A stretch of DNA of 64,000 nucleotides, from contig NZ_FMWM01000002.1 in assembly GCF_900099555.1 (NCBI RefSeq), positions 124,001 to 188,000 of the forward strand, given 5' to 3'. The translations under genes were made by a program, and so were the position numbers. Within the stretch, counting starts at the first letter, position 1; every line of letters starts with the position of its first letter. The notes below the pieces were generated by a model, which did no database searches, had not been told where the DNA came from, and saw only the letters and a program-made list of their open reading frames with translations. Of the stretch, positions 31,280-41,839 are shown one piece after another. This stretch comes from Peptoniphilus raoultii. GTDB taxonomy: Bacteria > Bacillota > Clostridia > Tissierellales > Peptoniphilaceae.

Positions 31280-34093
31280 TTATAGTATTTTTTTCAAAAA
31301 TTTTCCAGTATAGGACTTTTTGACCTTGCAAATTTCTTCCGGCCTTCCAGTGGCAATAACTTCTCCGCCGCCATCTCCGCCTTCAGGTCCAAGATCAATT
31401 ATATAGTCAGCCGTTTTTATTACATCTAAATTATGTTCAATAACAATAACGGTGTTTCCCTTGTCTACTAATTTATTTAAAACTTTTATTAGTTTTGATA
31501 CATCATAAGTGTGAAGGCCTGTTGTCGGTTCGTCAAGAATATAAACCGTCTTTCCAGTTGCCTGTTTTGAAAGTTCTGTTGCAAGTTTTATTCTTTGGGC
31601 TTCTCCTCCTGATAGCTGCGTTGAAGATTGACCAAGTTTAATGTAGGATAGGCCAACATCTTTTAAGGTTTCAAGTTTTCTTAAAACTCTTGGATGATTT
31701 GCAAAAAATACTAGAGCTTCTTCCACAGTCATATCTAAAACATCGGCAATATTTTTTCCCTTGTAATAAACATTTAAGGTTTCGCTATTATATCTTTTCC
31801 CTTTGCAGACTTCGCAAGGGACATATACATCAGGAAGAAAATGCATTTCAACTCTAATTATTCCGTCACCCTTACAAGCTTCACATCTTCCGCCCTTAAC
31901 ATTAAAAGAAAATCTTCCCTTTTTATAGCCTTTGAGTTTTGCTTCATTTGTCATGGCAAAAATATCTCTAATTAAATCAAAAGTTCCCGTATAGGTGCAT
32001 GGGTTTGATCTTGGTGTTCTGCCAATTGGACTTTGGTCAATGTCCACAACTTTATCTACATTTTCAAGGCCCTTAATGTCCTTATAGAATCCTGGCTTTA
32101 TTTTTGACTTATTTATTTTCTGGCCCAAGGCCTTGTATAAAATTTCATTAACTAAAGATGATTTTCCTGATCCTGAAACTCCTGTAACAACAACAAATTG
32201 ACCAAGAGGAAATTCCACATCAATATTTTTTAAATTGTGCTGCCTTGCTCCAATAACTTTTATCGATTTTCCGCTAAAGGGTCTTCTCTCCTTGGGAACT
32301 TCAATTTTTCTTTTTCCTGACAAATAATCGCCTGTTATAGAATTTTTTGCCTTCATTATTTCTTGTGGACTTCCTTGGGCAACGACTTTTCCCCCTTCTC
32401 TTCCAGCATAGGGACCAATGTCTACAATTTGATCAGCTGCCATCATCGTTTCTTCATCATGTTCCACAACGATTAATGTATTTCCAATGTCTGTTAAATT
32501 TCTAAGAGCTCCCAAAAGTTTTGCATTATCCCTTTGATGAAGGCCAATGGATGGCTCGTCTAAAACATAAATAACTCCAACTAATTGAGATCCTATTTGA
32601 GTAGCAAGTCTAATTCTTTGGGCTTCTCCGCCTGAAAGTGATCCCGCCATTCTTGAAAGAGTTAAATATTCAAGGCCGACAGTTACAAGAAAATCAAGTC
32701 TACTTTTTATTTCTTTTAAAAGTTCTTTTGCAATAATGCTTTCCTTTTGGCTAAGTTTTAAGGACTTAAAAAATTCCAATGCCTTATTTATGGAAAGCTC
32801 TGTCAATTCAAAAATATTTAATCCCCCAACTTTTATGGATAGGGATGATTCTTTCAACCTAGCTCCATGACAATGGGGGCAGGGAACCTCTTCCATAAAT
32901 TCGTCAATCCTATCAAGCATTTTATCTGATGCAGTTTCCAAATATCTTCTCTTTAAATTTTTATAAATTCCTTCAAAGGATCCTGAGTAATATTTTTCTC
33001 CTGAAAAGAATGAATCAAAACGAAAATGTAAATATCCATTATATCCATTAAAAATAGCATCTATAAATTCTTTTGGTGCTTTTTTTATAGGTTCACTTGT
33101 TGGAAAATCAAATTCCTCTGCTATTGCACATATTACTTCATAATAATAAGTTCCGCTTGCTGATGAATAGCAGGCAACTGCTCCCTGGTCAATGGAAAGG
33201 TCTTTATTGGGAACTACTAAATCCATATCAACTTCTTTTGAAAAGCCTATGCCGTTACATTTTGGGCATGCCCCAAGGGGTGAGTTAAAGGAAAAAGATC
33301 TTTGCGAAACTTCTTCAATAACAATGCCGCAATCAGGGCATGCAAGTTTTGTAGAAAAAATTAAATCTTCCCCATCATGAACTTTTATTTTTACAATTCC
33401 GCCGCTTAAATTTGCACAAAGCTCCAGGGATTCAAAAAGCCTTGATGAAATTCCTTCCTTAACAATAATTCTATCTACAACAATATCAATGTCGTGATTT
33501 TTATTTTTATCAAGTTCAAGGTCTTCTGAAATTTCATGGACCTCTCCATCAACAATTATCCTTAAAAATCCTTCTTTTTTAATTTTTTCAAAAACTTTTT
33601 TGTGGGTCCCCTTTCTGTGTCTAACAAGGGGTGATAAAATTTCTATTTTTGTTCTTTCATTTAATTCTAAAATTCTTTCCACCATTTGATCAATGGTAAA
33701 AGATGAAATTTCTTTGCCGCAAGATGGGCAAAAGGCATGACCAACTCTTGCATACAAAAGTCTTAAATAATCATAAATTTCTGTCACTGTGCCAACAGTT
33801 GACCTTGGATTTTTTGATGTCGTCTTTTGATCAATGGAAATCGATGGGCTCATTCCTTCAATATAATCTACTTCCGGCTTATCCATTTGTCCCAAAAACT
33901 GTCTGGCATAGGATGAAAGACTTTCTACATATCTCCTTTGCCCTTCTGCATAAATTGTGTCAAAAGCAAGGGAAGATTTACCGGAGCCTGAAAGTCCAGT
34001 AAAAACTATAAATTTATTTCTTGGAAGGGAAAGGTCAACATTTTTTAAATTGTGCTGCCTTGCTCCCTTAATTTTTATAAAATCTTCTGTCAA
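31280..34093 (-). CDS. uvrA: Excinuclease ABC subunit A
   Basis: This 937-residue damage-recognition ATPase of nucleotide excision repair is full length. It has two ABC modules with Walker A motifs GLSGSGKSS (near residue 31) and GVSGSGKSS (near 640), and two signature LSGGEAQR motifs. Zinc-binding cysteine pairs are present, including CPSCG in the first half and CEACKGDG with CEVCKGKR in the second. The start is a TTG at 34093, preceded by AGGTGAT and separated from uvrB by 8 bases. uvrB and uvrA form one transcript. Confidence 0.97.
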   Translation of the reverse strand: MTEDFIKIKGARQHNLKNVDLSLPRNKFIVFTGLSGSGKSSLAFDTIYAEGQRRYVESLSSYARQFLGQMDKPEVDYIEGMSPSISIDQKTTSKNPRSTVGTVTEIYDYLRLLYARVGHAFCPSCGKEISSFTIDQMVERILELNERTKIEILSPLVRHRKGTHKKVFEKIKKEGFLRIIVDGEVHEISEDLELDKNKNHDIDIVVDRIIVKEGISSRLFESLELCANLSGGIVKIKVHDGEDLIFSTKLACPDCGIVIEEVSQRSFSFNSPLGACPKCNGIGFSKEVDMDLVVPNKDLSIDQGAVACYSSASGTYYYEVICAIAEEFDFPTSEPIKKAPKEFIDAIFNGYNGYLHFRFDSFFSGEKYYSGSFEGIYKNLKRRYLETASDKMLDRIDEFMEEVPCPHCHGARLKESSLSIKVGGLNIFELTELSINKALEFFKSLKLSQKESIIAKELLKEIKSRLDFLVTVGLEYLTLSRMAGSLSGGEAQRIRLATQIGSQLVGVIYVLDEPSIGLHQRDNAKLLGALRNLTDIGNTLIVVEHDEETMMAADQIVDIGPYAGREGGKVVAQGSPQEIMKAKNSITGDYLSGKRKIEVPKERRPFSGKSIKVIGARQHNLKNIDVEFPLGQFVVVTGVSGSGKSSLVNEILYKALGQKINKSKIKPGFYKDIKGLENVDKVVDIDQSPIGRTPRSNPCTYTGTFDLIRDIFAMTNEAKLKGYKKGRFSFNVKGGRCEACKGDGIIRVEMHFLPDVYVPCEVCKGKRYNSETLNVYYKGKNIADVLDMTVEEALVFFANHPRVLRKLETLKDVGLSYIKLGQSSTQLSGGEAQRIKLATELSKQATGKTVYILDEPTTGLHTYDVSKLIKVLNKLVDKGNTVIVIEHNLDVIKTADYIIDLGPEGGDGGGEVIATGRPEEICKVKKSYTGKFLKKIL

Positions 34094-34101
34094 TATATCA
34101 C

Positions 34102-36087
34102 CTAAACTATTGCTTCTTTTTTCTTTTCTTTTAAATCTTTAATCTTATCTCTAATTTCAGCTGCCCTTTCAAAATCTAAAGTTTCTGCAGCCTTATACAT
34201 TTCTACTTTCAGCCCATCGATTATTGCTTGAATTTCATCTTTTGTAAATTCGTCATCTGTGCTTTCTTTGTATTCTAAGGGCTCTTCTGCCGCAATTGCA
34301 GTATTAATTACATCTCTAACTTCTTTTGAAACTGATTTTGGAGTTATACCATTTTCCTTATTATAGTCATCTTGAATTTTTCTACGTCTATTTGTTTCTT
34401 TAATTGTTACGTCCATGGATTTTGTTATTGTATCTGCATACATTATTACTTTCCCCTTAATATTTCTTGCAGCCCTACCAGCAGTTTGTATTAATGAAGT
34501 TTCAGATCTTAAAAATCCTTCCTTATCTGCATCTAAAACAGCAACAATTGAAACTTCTGGAAGGTCAAGACCTTCTCTTAAAAGATTTATGCCCACAAGG
34601 ACATCATATTTCCCAAGTCTTAAGTCCCTAATTATTTGCATTCTTTCAAGAGTTTCTACATCTGAATGCATATAGGTTACTTTAATGCCAATTTTTTTAA
34701 AGTGCTTAGTCAAATCTTCCGCCATTTTTTTTGTTAAGGTTGTAACTAAAACTCTTTCGCCCCTTGCACTTGCATTAGTTATTTCATTTACCAAATCATC
34801 AATTTGATTTTTAACTGGTCTTACAAAAATTTCCGGATCCAAAAGTCCCGTTGGTCTAATAATCTGTTCTGCCCTTGCTTGTTCATGTTCTTTTTCATAG
34901 GGCCCAGGAGTTGCCGAAACGTAAATGCAATTTTTCATCATTGATTCAAATTCCTTAAATTTTAAGGGTCTATTGTCAAGAGCAGAGGGAAGTCTAAAAC
35001 CATATTCAACTAAAGTTTCTTTTCTTGATCTGTCCCCATTATACATGGCCCTAATTTGTGGAATTGATTGGTGAGATTCATCAATTATTGTTAAAAAATC
35101 ATTTGGAAAATAATCAATTAAGGTGTAGGGCCTTGAACCCGGCTCTCTTTGAGAAAGATGCCTTGAATAATTTTCAATCCCTTGGCAAAATCCCATTTCA
35201 GATAACATTTCCAAATCATATCTTGTTCTCTGCTGTAGCCTTTGAGCTTCCAAAAGTTTATTTTGATCCTTTAAAACTTTTAATCTTTCTTCTAACTCTT
35301 CTTCAATTGTTACTAAGGCTTTTTTAACTTTTTCTTCTGTTGTAGCATAATGTGATGCAGGCGTTATATAGGCATGGGATAAATATCTTAAAACCTGACC
35401 CGTTAAGGCATCAACTTCTGCAATTTTTTCAATTTCATCGCCAAAAAATTCAACCCTTATAGACTTTTCAGAAGATGAGGCAGGAAAAATTTCTAAAACA
35501 TCTCCCCTCGCCCTAAAAGTTCCTCTTGAAAATTCATATTCATTTCTCACATATTGAATCTCAATTAATTTTGCCATGATGTCATTTCTGTCACGAATCA
35601 TTCCTGGTCTTAGAGAAATTGCTAAATTTTCATAGTCAATGGGATCTCCCAAACCATAGATGCAGGAAACTGATGCAACAATAATTACATCTCGTCTTTC
35701 AAAAAGGGACATTGTTGCAGAGTGACGCAGCTTATCTATTTCATCATTTACAGATGAATCCTTTTCAATGAAGGTGTCAGTCATAGGCACGTAGGCTTCG
35801 GGCTGATAATAATCATAGTAGGAAACAAAATATTCAACGGCATTTTCAGGAAAAAATTCTTTAAGCTCTGCACAAAGTTGGTAGGCCAAAGTTTTGTTGT
35901 GTGCAATAACAAGAGTGGGCCTTTGAACTCTTTCAATGACATTTGCCATTGTAAAAGTTTTTCCTGAACCAGTTACTCCCAAAAGCGTTTGATGTTTATA
36001 GCCCTTATTTAAACCATCTACTAATTTATCAATAGCCTGAGGTTGATCTCCAGTTGGCTTATAATTTGAATGGATTTTAAATTTCAT
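34102..36087 (-). CDS. uvrB: Excinuclease ABC subunit B
   Basis: This 661-residue DNA helicase-like subunit loads onto the damaged strand after UvrA. It has Walker A ([10 protein letters not shown]), the beta-hairpin [10 protein letters not shown] region, helicase motif DESHQS, motif [11 protein letters not shown], and a C-terminal UvrB/UvrC-interaction motif ([11 protein letters not shown]). It is the first gene of the uvrBA transcript. An unusual leader with a terminator-like hairpin and a mini-ORF precedes it (see 36088-36132). Confidence 0.97.
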   Translation of the reverse strand: MKFKIHSNYKPTGDQPQAIDKLVDGLNKGYKHQTLLGVTGSGKTFTMANVIERVQRPTLVIAHNKTLAYQLCAELKEFFPENAVEYFVSYYDYYQPEAYVPMTDTFIEKDSSVNDEIDKLRHSATMSLFERRDVIIVASVSCIYGLGDPIDYENLAISLRPGMIRDRNDIMAKLIEIQYVRNEYEFSRGTFRARGDVLEIFPASSSEKSIRVEFFGDEIEKIAEVDALTGQVLRYLSHAYITPASHYATTEEKVKKALVTIEEELEERLKVLKDQNKLLEAQRLQQRTRYDLEMLSEMGFCQGIENYSRHLSQREPGSRPYTLIDYFPNDFLTIIDESHQSIPQIRAMYNGDRSRKETLVEYGFRLPSALDNRPLKFKEFESMMKNCIYVSATPGPYEKEHEQARAEQIIRPTGLLDPEIFVRPVKNQIDDLVNEITNASARGERVLVTTLTKKMAEDLTKHFKKIGIKVTYMHSDVETLERMQIIRDLRLGKYDVLVGINLLREGLDLPEVSIVAVLDADKEGFLRSETSLIQTAGRAARNIKGKVIMYADTITKSMDVTIKETNRRRKIQDDYNKENGITPKSVSKEVRDVINTAIAAEEPLEYKESTDDEFTKDEIQAIIDGLKVEMYKAAETLDFERAAEIRDKIKDLKEKKKEAIV

Positions 36088-36132
36088 TTAATTCCTTTCT
36101 ATATAAAAAAGGCAACTTGTGTTGCCTATCAT
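36088..36132 (-). CDS. Possible 14-codon leader ORF abutting uvrB
   Basis: A minus-strand ATG at 36132 opens a 14-codon frame (MIGNTSCLFYIERN) whose TAA lies immediately before the uvrB ATG. It spans a terminator-like hairpin. The ribosome binding site is weak (GGGTAAG directly before the ATG). Coupling to uvrB is possible but unproven, and chance is a real alternative. Confidence 0.25.
   Translation of the reverse strand: MIGNTSCLFYIERN
36101..36127 (-). terminator. Leader terminator-like hairpin upstream of uvrB
   Basis: On the minus strand AGGCAAC-ACAA-GTTGCCT is followed by TTTTTATAT, a classic intrinsic terminator, only ~15 bases before the uvrB ATG. A TATAAT box is seen ~30-40 bases further upstream. 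Confidence 0.65.
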
Positions 36133-36244
36133 TCTTACCCAATTTTCTTCTCCAATAATATTATAAAATAAAATGCCCATAATTTAAAGGAAAACTAAAT
36201 TTTGTAAATCTATTTAATAATTTTAAAATTTTTACAAATAAAAA

Positions 36245-36273
36245 ATCCGCTAAAATTTTAAATCTTAGCGGAT
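36245..36273 (-). terminator. Intrinsic terminator of the NADH oxidase gene
   Basis: ATCCGCTAA pairs with TTAGCGGAT (9 bp), followed on the minus strand by a T-run. Confidence 0.85.
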
Positions 36274-36289
36274 AAATAATTTTTATTTT

Positions 36290-37624
36290 TTATTTGGCAC
36301 TTAGGGCTGCCATAGTTATATAATTGTAGGGCTTGTTAAAGTGAGGTAAGAAGAAAATATCAAGAAGTTTTAATTCATCAATTGTAACTTTCTTATAAAT
36401 TGCAAGTGAGAACATATGAATTCCCATTGACATATCATAATAAGAAGCCATTTGTGCCCCTAAAACTGCCCTTGTCTTTTTGTCAAATACAATTCTAATT
36501 TTAACTTTTGGATTTTCTGTTTCAATAAATTCAGGTTTTTGTAAATCTTCAAAATCAACACAGTCTGCATCAATGCCAAGTTTTTGAGCTCTCTTTAATG
36601 ACATACCTGTTGAAACCATTTTGTAGTCGAAAATACAAATGCCATTTGACCCTTGAACACCAGCAGATTCAATATCTTGACCTAAAATATTAAAGGCAGC
36701 AACAAGACCTGATCTTACAGCGTTTGTTGCAAGAGCAATATAATTTGTATCGTCAATTGTGTTGTCATAAATAGTTGCACAGTCGCCAATTGCATAAACA
36801 TCTTTTTCAGAAGTTCTTTGATGTTTGTCAACAATGTAAGCACCGTTTCTAAATAATTTTAATTCATCTTTGCCAAGTTCGTTGTTAGGTCTAAAGCCAA
36901 TAGCCATAATTACCATGTCAGAAGCATATTCTCCCTTGTCAGTTTTTACAGCCTTAACTTTTTTGTCGCCAAGAATTTCAACAACTGATTCACCAAGAAC
37001 CATATTAACGCCATTCTTTTCCATATTTTCTTTCATGGTTTCTGAAAATTCTTCGTCATAATAATTTGAAAGAACAGTTGGAGCAATATCAATTAAGTTT
37101 ACTTCTCTGCCATTTCTAACAAAGGCTTCTGCAAGTTCAACGCCAATATATCCTGCACCAATAACTGTAACTTCTTTAATTTCAGGATTTTTTAATTTTT
37201 CTATAACTTCCTTAGCATTTTGATAAATTTTAACTCTTTGAACATTTTCAAGGTCTGTTCCTGGAATTTTTGGAATAATTGGAAGAGAGCCTGTTGCCAA
37301 AACTAATTTGTCATAAGTATCTTCAATTTCTGAACCGTCTTTTTCCTTGCCATAAACTTTTTTATTCTTAAAGTCAATTTTTGTAATATTCGCTTCCATG
37401 TGAACTTCAGCACCATTTTTTTCAAAAGTCTCCTTATCACAATAGAAAAGTCCATCGCCATTTGAAATTTGATTTCCAATCCAAAGGGCCATACCACATC
37501 CAAGGAAGGATAAATTACTATTGCTTTCATAAACAGTAACCTTATTTTCTTTGCCGCCACCTAAAATTGTATTTATACAAGCAGTGCCAGCATGATTTGC
37601 ACCGATAACAATAATTTTGCTCAT
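36290..37624 (-). CDS. nox: H2O-forming NADH oxidase / CoA-disulfide reductase family flavoprotein
   Basis: This 444-residue FAD enzyme has an N-terminal FAD fold (IGANHAG), a NAD fold (VIGAGYIGVE) and the FAD-binding YAIGDC motif. The single redox cysteine lies in SFLGCGMALWIGN, at about residue 43, as in water-forming NADH oxidases. That activity consumes oxygen without making peroxide. The related CoA-disulfide reductases share the fold and the cysteine, so the exact substrate is not certain. It has an AGGAGG-like site (TGGAGG), is monocistronic, and is consistent with oxygen tolerance together with sodA. Confidence 0.87.
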   Translation of the reverse strand: MSKIIVIGANHAGTACINTILGGGKENKVTVYESNSNLSFLGCGMALWIGNQISNGDGLFYCDKETFEKNGAEVHMEANITKIDFKNKKVYGKEKDGSEIEDTYDKLVLATGSLPIIPKIPGTDLENVQRVKIYQNAKEVIEKLKNPEIKEVTVIGAGYIGVELAEAFVRNGREVNLIDIAPTVLSNYYDEEFSETMKENMEKNGVNMVLGESVVEILGDKKVKAVKTDKGEYASDMVIMAIGFRPNNELGKDELKLFRNGAYIVDKHQRTSEKDVYAIGDCATIYDNTIDDTNYIALATNAVRSGLVAAFNILGQDIESAGVQGSNGICIFDYKMVSTGMSLKRAQKLGIDADCVDFEDLQKPEFIETENPKVKIRIVFDKKTRAVLGAQMASYYDMSMGIHMFSLAIYKKVTIDELKLLDIFFLPHFNKPYNYITMAALSAK

Positions 37625-37726
37625 AATACCTCCATAGTTTATTTTTTTATTTTTACAAAAATATTATAAATTTAAAAGATTGCTATTTTTATATAATTTT
37701 ATCATTATTTTTAAAATTTTCCTAAC

Positions 37727-37754
37727 TTGACATAACTTCCCATTACAATATAAT
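37727..37754 (+). promoter_or_regulatory. Sigma-A promoter for the ABC exporter pair
   Basis: TTGACA (37727-37732) and TATAAT (37749-37754) are 16 bases apart, followed by an AGGAGG and the ATG at 37773. Confidence 0.85.
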
Positions 37755-37772
37755 AAATTTCAGGAGGTTCCT

Positions 37773-38486
37773 ATGCTAGAAATAAAAAATTTATATAAAT
37801 CCTATGGAGAGAAAAAAGTTTTACAAGGCATTGACATAAATGTGGCAAATGGAGATATTTATGGTTTCATTGGAAAAAATGGAGCTGGCAAAACTACTAC
37901 AATAAAATCAGTTGTTGGAATTAATACTTTTGACAAGGGCGAGATTATAATTGACGGAATGGATATTTTAGAAAAGCCCCTTGAGTGTAAAAAAATCACT
38001 GCCTACATACCTGACAATCCCGACCTTTATGAATTTATGACTGGAATGAAATATTTGAATTTTGTTGGATCAATTTTTGAACTGGAACCTGAAAGGGCAA
38101 GGGAAGATATTTTTTCCTTGGCAAATACTTTCGATTTAACAGCTGACTTAAATGAACCTATTTCTTCTTATTCTCACGGTATGAAGCAAAAGCTTGCCAT
38201 TATTTCAGCCCTTATTCATAAGCCCAAACTTTTAATTTTAGATGAGCCCTTTGTTGGCCTTGATCCGGAAGCAACTTTTTATTTGAAGGAAGAGTTTAAA
38301 AAAATGGTTCAAAATGGAGCTGCAATTTTCTTTTCCACTCATGTTTTGGAAGTTGCTCAAAATTTATGCAACAAAATTGCGATTTTAAAGGATGGAAAAA
38401 TTGTAATTTCTGGCAAGACTAATGAAGTTACTACAAATAAATCACTTGAAAATATTTTTATGGAGCTTGTAAATGATAAGATTTAA
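37773..38486 (+). CDS. ABC transporter ATP-binding protein (exporter type)
   Basis: This 237-residue ATPase has Walker A (GKNGAGKTTT) at residues ~35-44, a signature region SYSHGMKQKL, and Walker B followed by DEPFVGLDP. It is of the DRA/CcmA class that pairs with ABC-2-type membrane proteins. It overlaps the permease gene that follows by 14 bases. The substrate is unknown, and such pairs often export peptides or drugs. Confidence 0.9.
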   Translation: MLEIKNLYKSYGEKKVLQGIDINVANGDIYGFIGKNGAGKTTTIKSVVGINTFDKGEIIIDGMDILEKPLECKKITAYIPDNPDLYEFMTGMKYLNFVGSIFELEPERAREDIFSLANTFDLTADLNEPISSYSHGMKQKLAIISALIHKPKLLILDEPFVGLDPEATFYLKEEFKKMVQNGAAIFFSTHVLEVAQNLCNKIAILKDGKIVISGKTNEVTTNKSLENIFMELVNDKI

Positions 38487-40008
38487 TAAGGAAAAAATTT
38501 TAATTAAGGCGGAAATTGACAGGATGCTAAATAGAAATTCAAATAAAAATAGACTCCTTTCAGGTCTCGCTGCAAATATTTTTGTATTTGGTTTTTTCTT
38601 TTTCTATTCTATTTCTATTACTAATAAGCTGGGATTGGAATTTCAAAATTATTCTCTTATGGGATTTTCTTTATTCTCTTTTATTATGATTCTTATATCT
38701 AATATATCTCTCACAAATGATTCGATTTTTGGACCTAAGGAAGTAAATATTTTATTTCCCATGCCTTTAAGTGAACTTGAAATTATTCTCCCAAAAATTT
38801 TGACCATATATCTTTCATCCTTAGCCATGAGTTTTGCAATTTTATCCTATCCAATAATTTATTATGCTTACCTTGCAGGAGGATTCTCTTTTGGTCTTTT
38901 TTCTATTTTAATACTTTTGGCTTTCCCCTTAATCCCAAGTGGGCTTTCCATAATCCTAACTATTTTATTTGGAAAAATTTTTCAAAATAAAATGATTAGA
39001 AATATATTTTTACTATTTTTCGGGATTTTTGTTGCCATTTTTTACCTAGGCTTATATACAATGGAAGATATATTTTTAAAAGTTATCAAGGGTCTTTTTG
39101 AAGTACTATTAAAGTTCCCTTCCATAAAATTTTATACGGATGCCATTTTTATGGGAAGCTATTTTAGGGGCCTTATTTTTATAATATTCTCCCTTATTAT
39201 TTTCTTTGGTGCTGCAATTTTTCTTGCTAAAAATTATTTTAAAATCTATTATAGAAATAATTTAAAAACTCGCCATAGGGACAGGGACAAAGATACATTT
39301 CATATTACTTCAAAAAACCTTGCTCTTTTTAGAAAAGAATTTGCCCTTTATAATTCCTATCCAATTTATGTTTCCAATACAATTATTAGTGTAATTTTTA
39401 TGATAATCTTAGGCCTTGGACCTCTTTTTATCCCCTTTGAAACTCTAAATAAACTTACAAACTTCAATGCTAAAGATTTTTTAAGCACTTATTTGATTCA
39501 GCTTATTTGCGGCCTATCTGCTCTTTCACAGACAACATACTGCTGCCTTTCAGTTGAAGGGAAAAATTATTATTTAATGCAGAGCCTACCCTTAAAAGTT
39601 CTTGATATTTTTAGGGGAAAAATTTTGCTTGGTATGAGCTTAATAACAGGACCTATACTTTTATTTGCCTTTACTTTTAGCCTAAAATTTTCCTTGAATT
39701 TTATTGAAACTATTTTATTAATTTGCTGTGGTCTGTCCTATGGTCTATTTGCAAATCTTTTGGGCCTTATATATGATTTCTACACTCTTGACCTTGATTG
39801 GATAAGTCCAAATGAAGTTATTAAACAAAGATTTACCATGCTTCTAATTCAGATTATAATAATTTTTATGGTAGGCTTTAGCTTTTTAATTTCTAATATA
39901 ATGCTTCCAAATTCAAGAATGATTTCTTGGTCCCTTATCTTTATTCTTTCCTTTGTCATTGACCTGCTCCTCCTTAATGACTTAAGAACAAAAGACCTAA
40001 GGCTTTAA
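38473..40008 (+). CDS. ABC exporter membrane protein
   Basis: This 511-residue polytopic protein has about 12 membrane segments and a charged cytosolic loop near residue 265 (HRDRDKDTF). It overlaps the ATPase gene, so the pair forms one exporter. The length and helix number match large ABC exporter membrane subunits of Firmicutes rather than classical six-helix ABC-2 proteins. I cannot name the substrate. No immunity or biosynthetic genes are adjacent. Confidence 0.8.
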   Translation: MIRFNKEKILIKAEIDRMLNRNSNKNRLLSGLAANIFVFGFFFFYSISITNKLGLEFQNYSLMGFSLFSFIMILISNISLTNDSIFGPKEVNILFPMPLSELEIILPKILTIYLSSLAMSFAILSYPIIYYAYLAGGFSFGLFSILILLAFPLIPSGLSIILTILFGKIFQNKMIRNIFLLFFGIFVAIFYLGLYTMEDIFLKVIKGLFEVLLKFPSIKFYTDAIFMGSYFRGLIFIIFSLIIFFGAAIFLAKNYFKIYYRNNLKTRHRDRDKDTFHITSKNLALFRKEFALYNSYPIYVSNTIISVIFMIILGLGPLFIPFETLNKLTNFNAKDFLSTYLIQLICGLSALSQTTYCCLSVEGKNYYLMQSLPLKVLDIFRGKILLGMSLITGPILLFAFTFSLKFSLNFIETILLICCGLSYGLFANLLGLIYDFYTLDLDWISPNEVIKQRFTMLLIQIIIIFMVGFSFLISNIMLPNSRMISWSLIFILSFVIDLLLLNDLRTKDLRL

Positions 40009-40067
40009 TAGGTAAAAAAATAAAATCTAGTGAAATTCCTGATTCAAAATATAGACAAAGTTAAAAA

Positions 40068-40096
40068 TAGGGATAGCTCGCAAGGGGCAGTCCCTA
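40068..40096. repeat. REP-like hairpin, copy 1
   Basis: TAGGGA (40068-40073) pairs with TCCCTA (40091-40096). The loop arm holds AAGGGGCAG. It shares the layout AAAAATAGG...AAGGGrCAGTCCCT with the copy at 42331-42358. Confidence 0.5.
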
Positions 40097-40115
40097 AAGT
40101 AAATTGGCAAAAATA

Positions 40116-40136
40116 AATCCGGACAAAATCCGGATT
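40116..40136. terminator. Bidirectional intrinsic terminator
   Basis: AATCCGGA (40116-40123) pairs with TCCGGATT (40129-40136), with T-rich sequence to the right and A-rich to the left, between the convergent exporter gene and the unknown gene at 40140. Confidence 0.78.
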
Positions 40137-40139
40137 ATT

Positions 40140-40721
40140 TTAATTATTTAACTGATTATCTATAAATTTTTGAAATTCTTCTTCATCTTGAGGAAAATTT
40201 TCTACAAGAGATGGATCAAGGTGGGCAAAAAACCACTTGCCGTCCTCTCCATTATAACTTATGGCTTCTCCATCTTCAGAACCTTGAAATTCCCTTTTGG
40301 CTGTATAACCTCTTTCTCTCAAGGCTTTTTTTATTCTATTAAAGGCATTTTCTCTTTTGGAAATATAGTCCTTTAAGTCTCCATTATCAATGGCATAATT
40401 TTCAATAATTTTAAAACCAGGAGCAATGCCAGAGCCTTCATCTGTTAAAACATTTAAATCTTCTGCAAAAAAAGAAATTTCTTCTCCAGGATTAAATTCA
40501 AATTTACTTAAGGGATAAATATTTCCATTTAATTCAATTTCCCTATAATCTTCCAAATCTTCGGGGTAAAAACTTAAATCATATATGTCATCAAGTTTAT
40601 TAATTTTTTTCTTTTCAAATTTTTTAGAAGTAGATCTTACAAATTTTAAAAGATTTTCTTCATCTTCAAAAAGTCCAACATTTACTCTTTTGTCATTTTG
40701 AATAAAATATAAAAATTTCAT
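40140..40721 (-). CDS. Hypothetical acidic protein
   Basis: I do not recognise this 193-residue protein. It is acidic, has no signal peptide or membrane segment, and contains aromatic and Glu-rich stretches such as EEISFFAEDLNVL and a C-terminal EEEFQKFID. It starts only 12 bases after the terminator hairpin of pta and has no evident ribosome binding site. Translation may therefore be weak or leaderless. The reading frame is long and uses codons like its neighbours, so it is probably a real gene. Confidence 0.6.
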   Translation of the reverse strand: MKFLYFIQNDKRVNVGLFEDEENLLKFVRSTSKKFEKKKINKLDDIYDLSFYPEDLEDYREIELNGNIYPLSKFEFNPGEEISFFAEDLNVLTDEGSGIAPGFKIIENYAIDNGDLKDYISKRENAFNRIKKALRERGYTAKREFQGSEDGEAISYNGEDGKWFFAHLDPSLVENFPQDEEEFQKFIDNQLNN

Positions 40722-40733
40722 AGTCTTATATAA

Positions 40734-40749
40734 AAGAGCCGAAGCTCTT
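40734..40749 (-). terminator. Intrinsic terminator of pta (TTCG tetraloop)
   Basis: On the minus strand AAGAGC-TTCG-GCTCTT is followed by TTATAT. The UUCG tetraloop makes a very stable hairpin. Confidence 0.75.
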
Positions 40750-40753
40750 ATTA

Positions 40754-41722
40754 TTAAAGTGATTCTAAAGCTGTTACAAGTGCAAGAGAATAAACTTCGT
40801 CTTCAACACATCCACGAGAAAGGTCATTAACAGGTTTATTTAAGCCTTGAAGAATAGGTCCGATTGCTTCGTAACCGCCAAATCTTTGAATTAATTTGTA
40901 GCCAATATTTCCCGCTTCAATGTTTGGGAAAATAAATACATTTGATTCTCCTTTAAGCGGAGAATCAGGAGCCTTTCTTCCAGCAACAACTTTGTCAAAA
41001 GCAGCATCAAATTGAAGTTCGCCGTCAATTAACATATTAGGATTTTTCCCCTTTGCAAGTTTTGTGGCTTCAGCAACCATTGTAACTCTTTCGTGTTTTG
41101 CTGAGCCATGAGTTGAAAATGAAAGCATAGCAACTCTTGGATCAAGACCAAATTTTCTTGCTGTTTCTTCAGTTAAAACTGCAACTTCTGCAAGGCCTTC
41201 TGCATCAAGGTCAGTATTAATTGCACAGTCGCCCATAACATACATCTTGTCATCTTTAATCAAAACGAAGGCACCACTTGTTCTTTTAATACCTTCTTTT
41301 GTCTTGATAATTTGAAGAGCAGGTCTAACAGTTTCTCCTGTTGTGTGACAGGCACCAGAAACCATTCCATCAGCAAGTCCCATATATACATACATAGTAC
41401 CAAAATAGTTTGGATCCTTTAAAATTTTTCCTGCCTCTTCAGCATTAACTTTTCCCTTACGTCTTTCAACAAAAGCATCAATCATTTCATTCTTTTTTTC
41501 AAAAGTTTCAGGATCTAAAATTTTAAGGTCTCCAATTTCTACATTTTCTTTTTTAGCTAAGGCTTTAATTTCTTCTTCATTGCCAAAAAGAATTGGTCTA
41601 ATAACCTTCTTATCATTAAGTCTAATTGATGCTCTTAAAACTCTGGCATCATTTCCTTCTGGAAAGACAATAATAGGTCTTGTTTTTTTTACTTTTTCTT
41701 CTAAACTTTCAATTAATGACAT
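40754..41722 (-). CDS. pta: Phosphate acetyltransferase
   Basis: This ~322-residue enzyme exchanges acetyl-CoA and acetyl phosphate, giving ATP through acetate kinase. Family segments are present: IVFPEGNDARVL near the start, the GLADGMVSGA segment, ALVTALESL at the end, and the KAPDSPLKGESNV motif near the active site. It is the short bacterial form without the N-terminal regulatory domains. The start is placed at ATG 41722 (MSLIES), about 12 bases after AAGGGGGA, because the longer frame lacks a ribosome binding site. Acetate kinase is not in the window. Confidence 0.93.
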   Translation of the reverse strand: MSLIESLEEKVKKTRPIIVFPEGNDARVLRASIRLNDKKVIRPILFGNEEEIKALAKKENVEIGDLKILDPETFEKKNEMIDAFVERRKGKVNAEEAGKILKDPNYFGTMYVYMGLADGMVSGACHTTGETVRPALQIIKTKEGIKRTSGAFVLIKDDKMYVMGDCAINTDLDAEGLAEVAVLTEETARKFGLDPRVAMLSFSTHGSAKHERVTMVAEATKLAKGKNPNMLIDGELQFDAAFDKVVAGRKAPDSPLKGESNVFIFPNIEAGNIGYKLIQRFGGYEAIGPILQGLNKPVNDLSRGCVEDEVYSLALVTALESL

Positions 41723-41812
41723 TTTTTTAATAGTCCCCCTTTTAACAAAAACATTATAACACAAGAATATTATTTATTCTCATAAATGACAAAATTTTTA
41801 TCCCACAATTTA

Positions 41813-41821
41813 TGCTATAAT
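41813..41821 (+). promoter_or_regulatory. Extended -10 element for the 41840 gene
   Basis: TGCTATAAT is an extended -10. No good -35 is visible. It lies about 20 bases upstream of the start. Confidence 0.45.
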
Positions 41822-41839
41822 TATTAAGAGGTGAAAATT

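Noticed and set aside
33703-34002. Plus-strand 99-codon frame opposite uvrA
   Set aside because: Antisense shadow of uvrA with no ribosome site.
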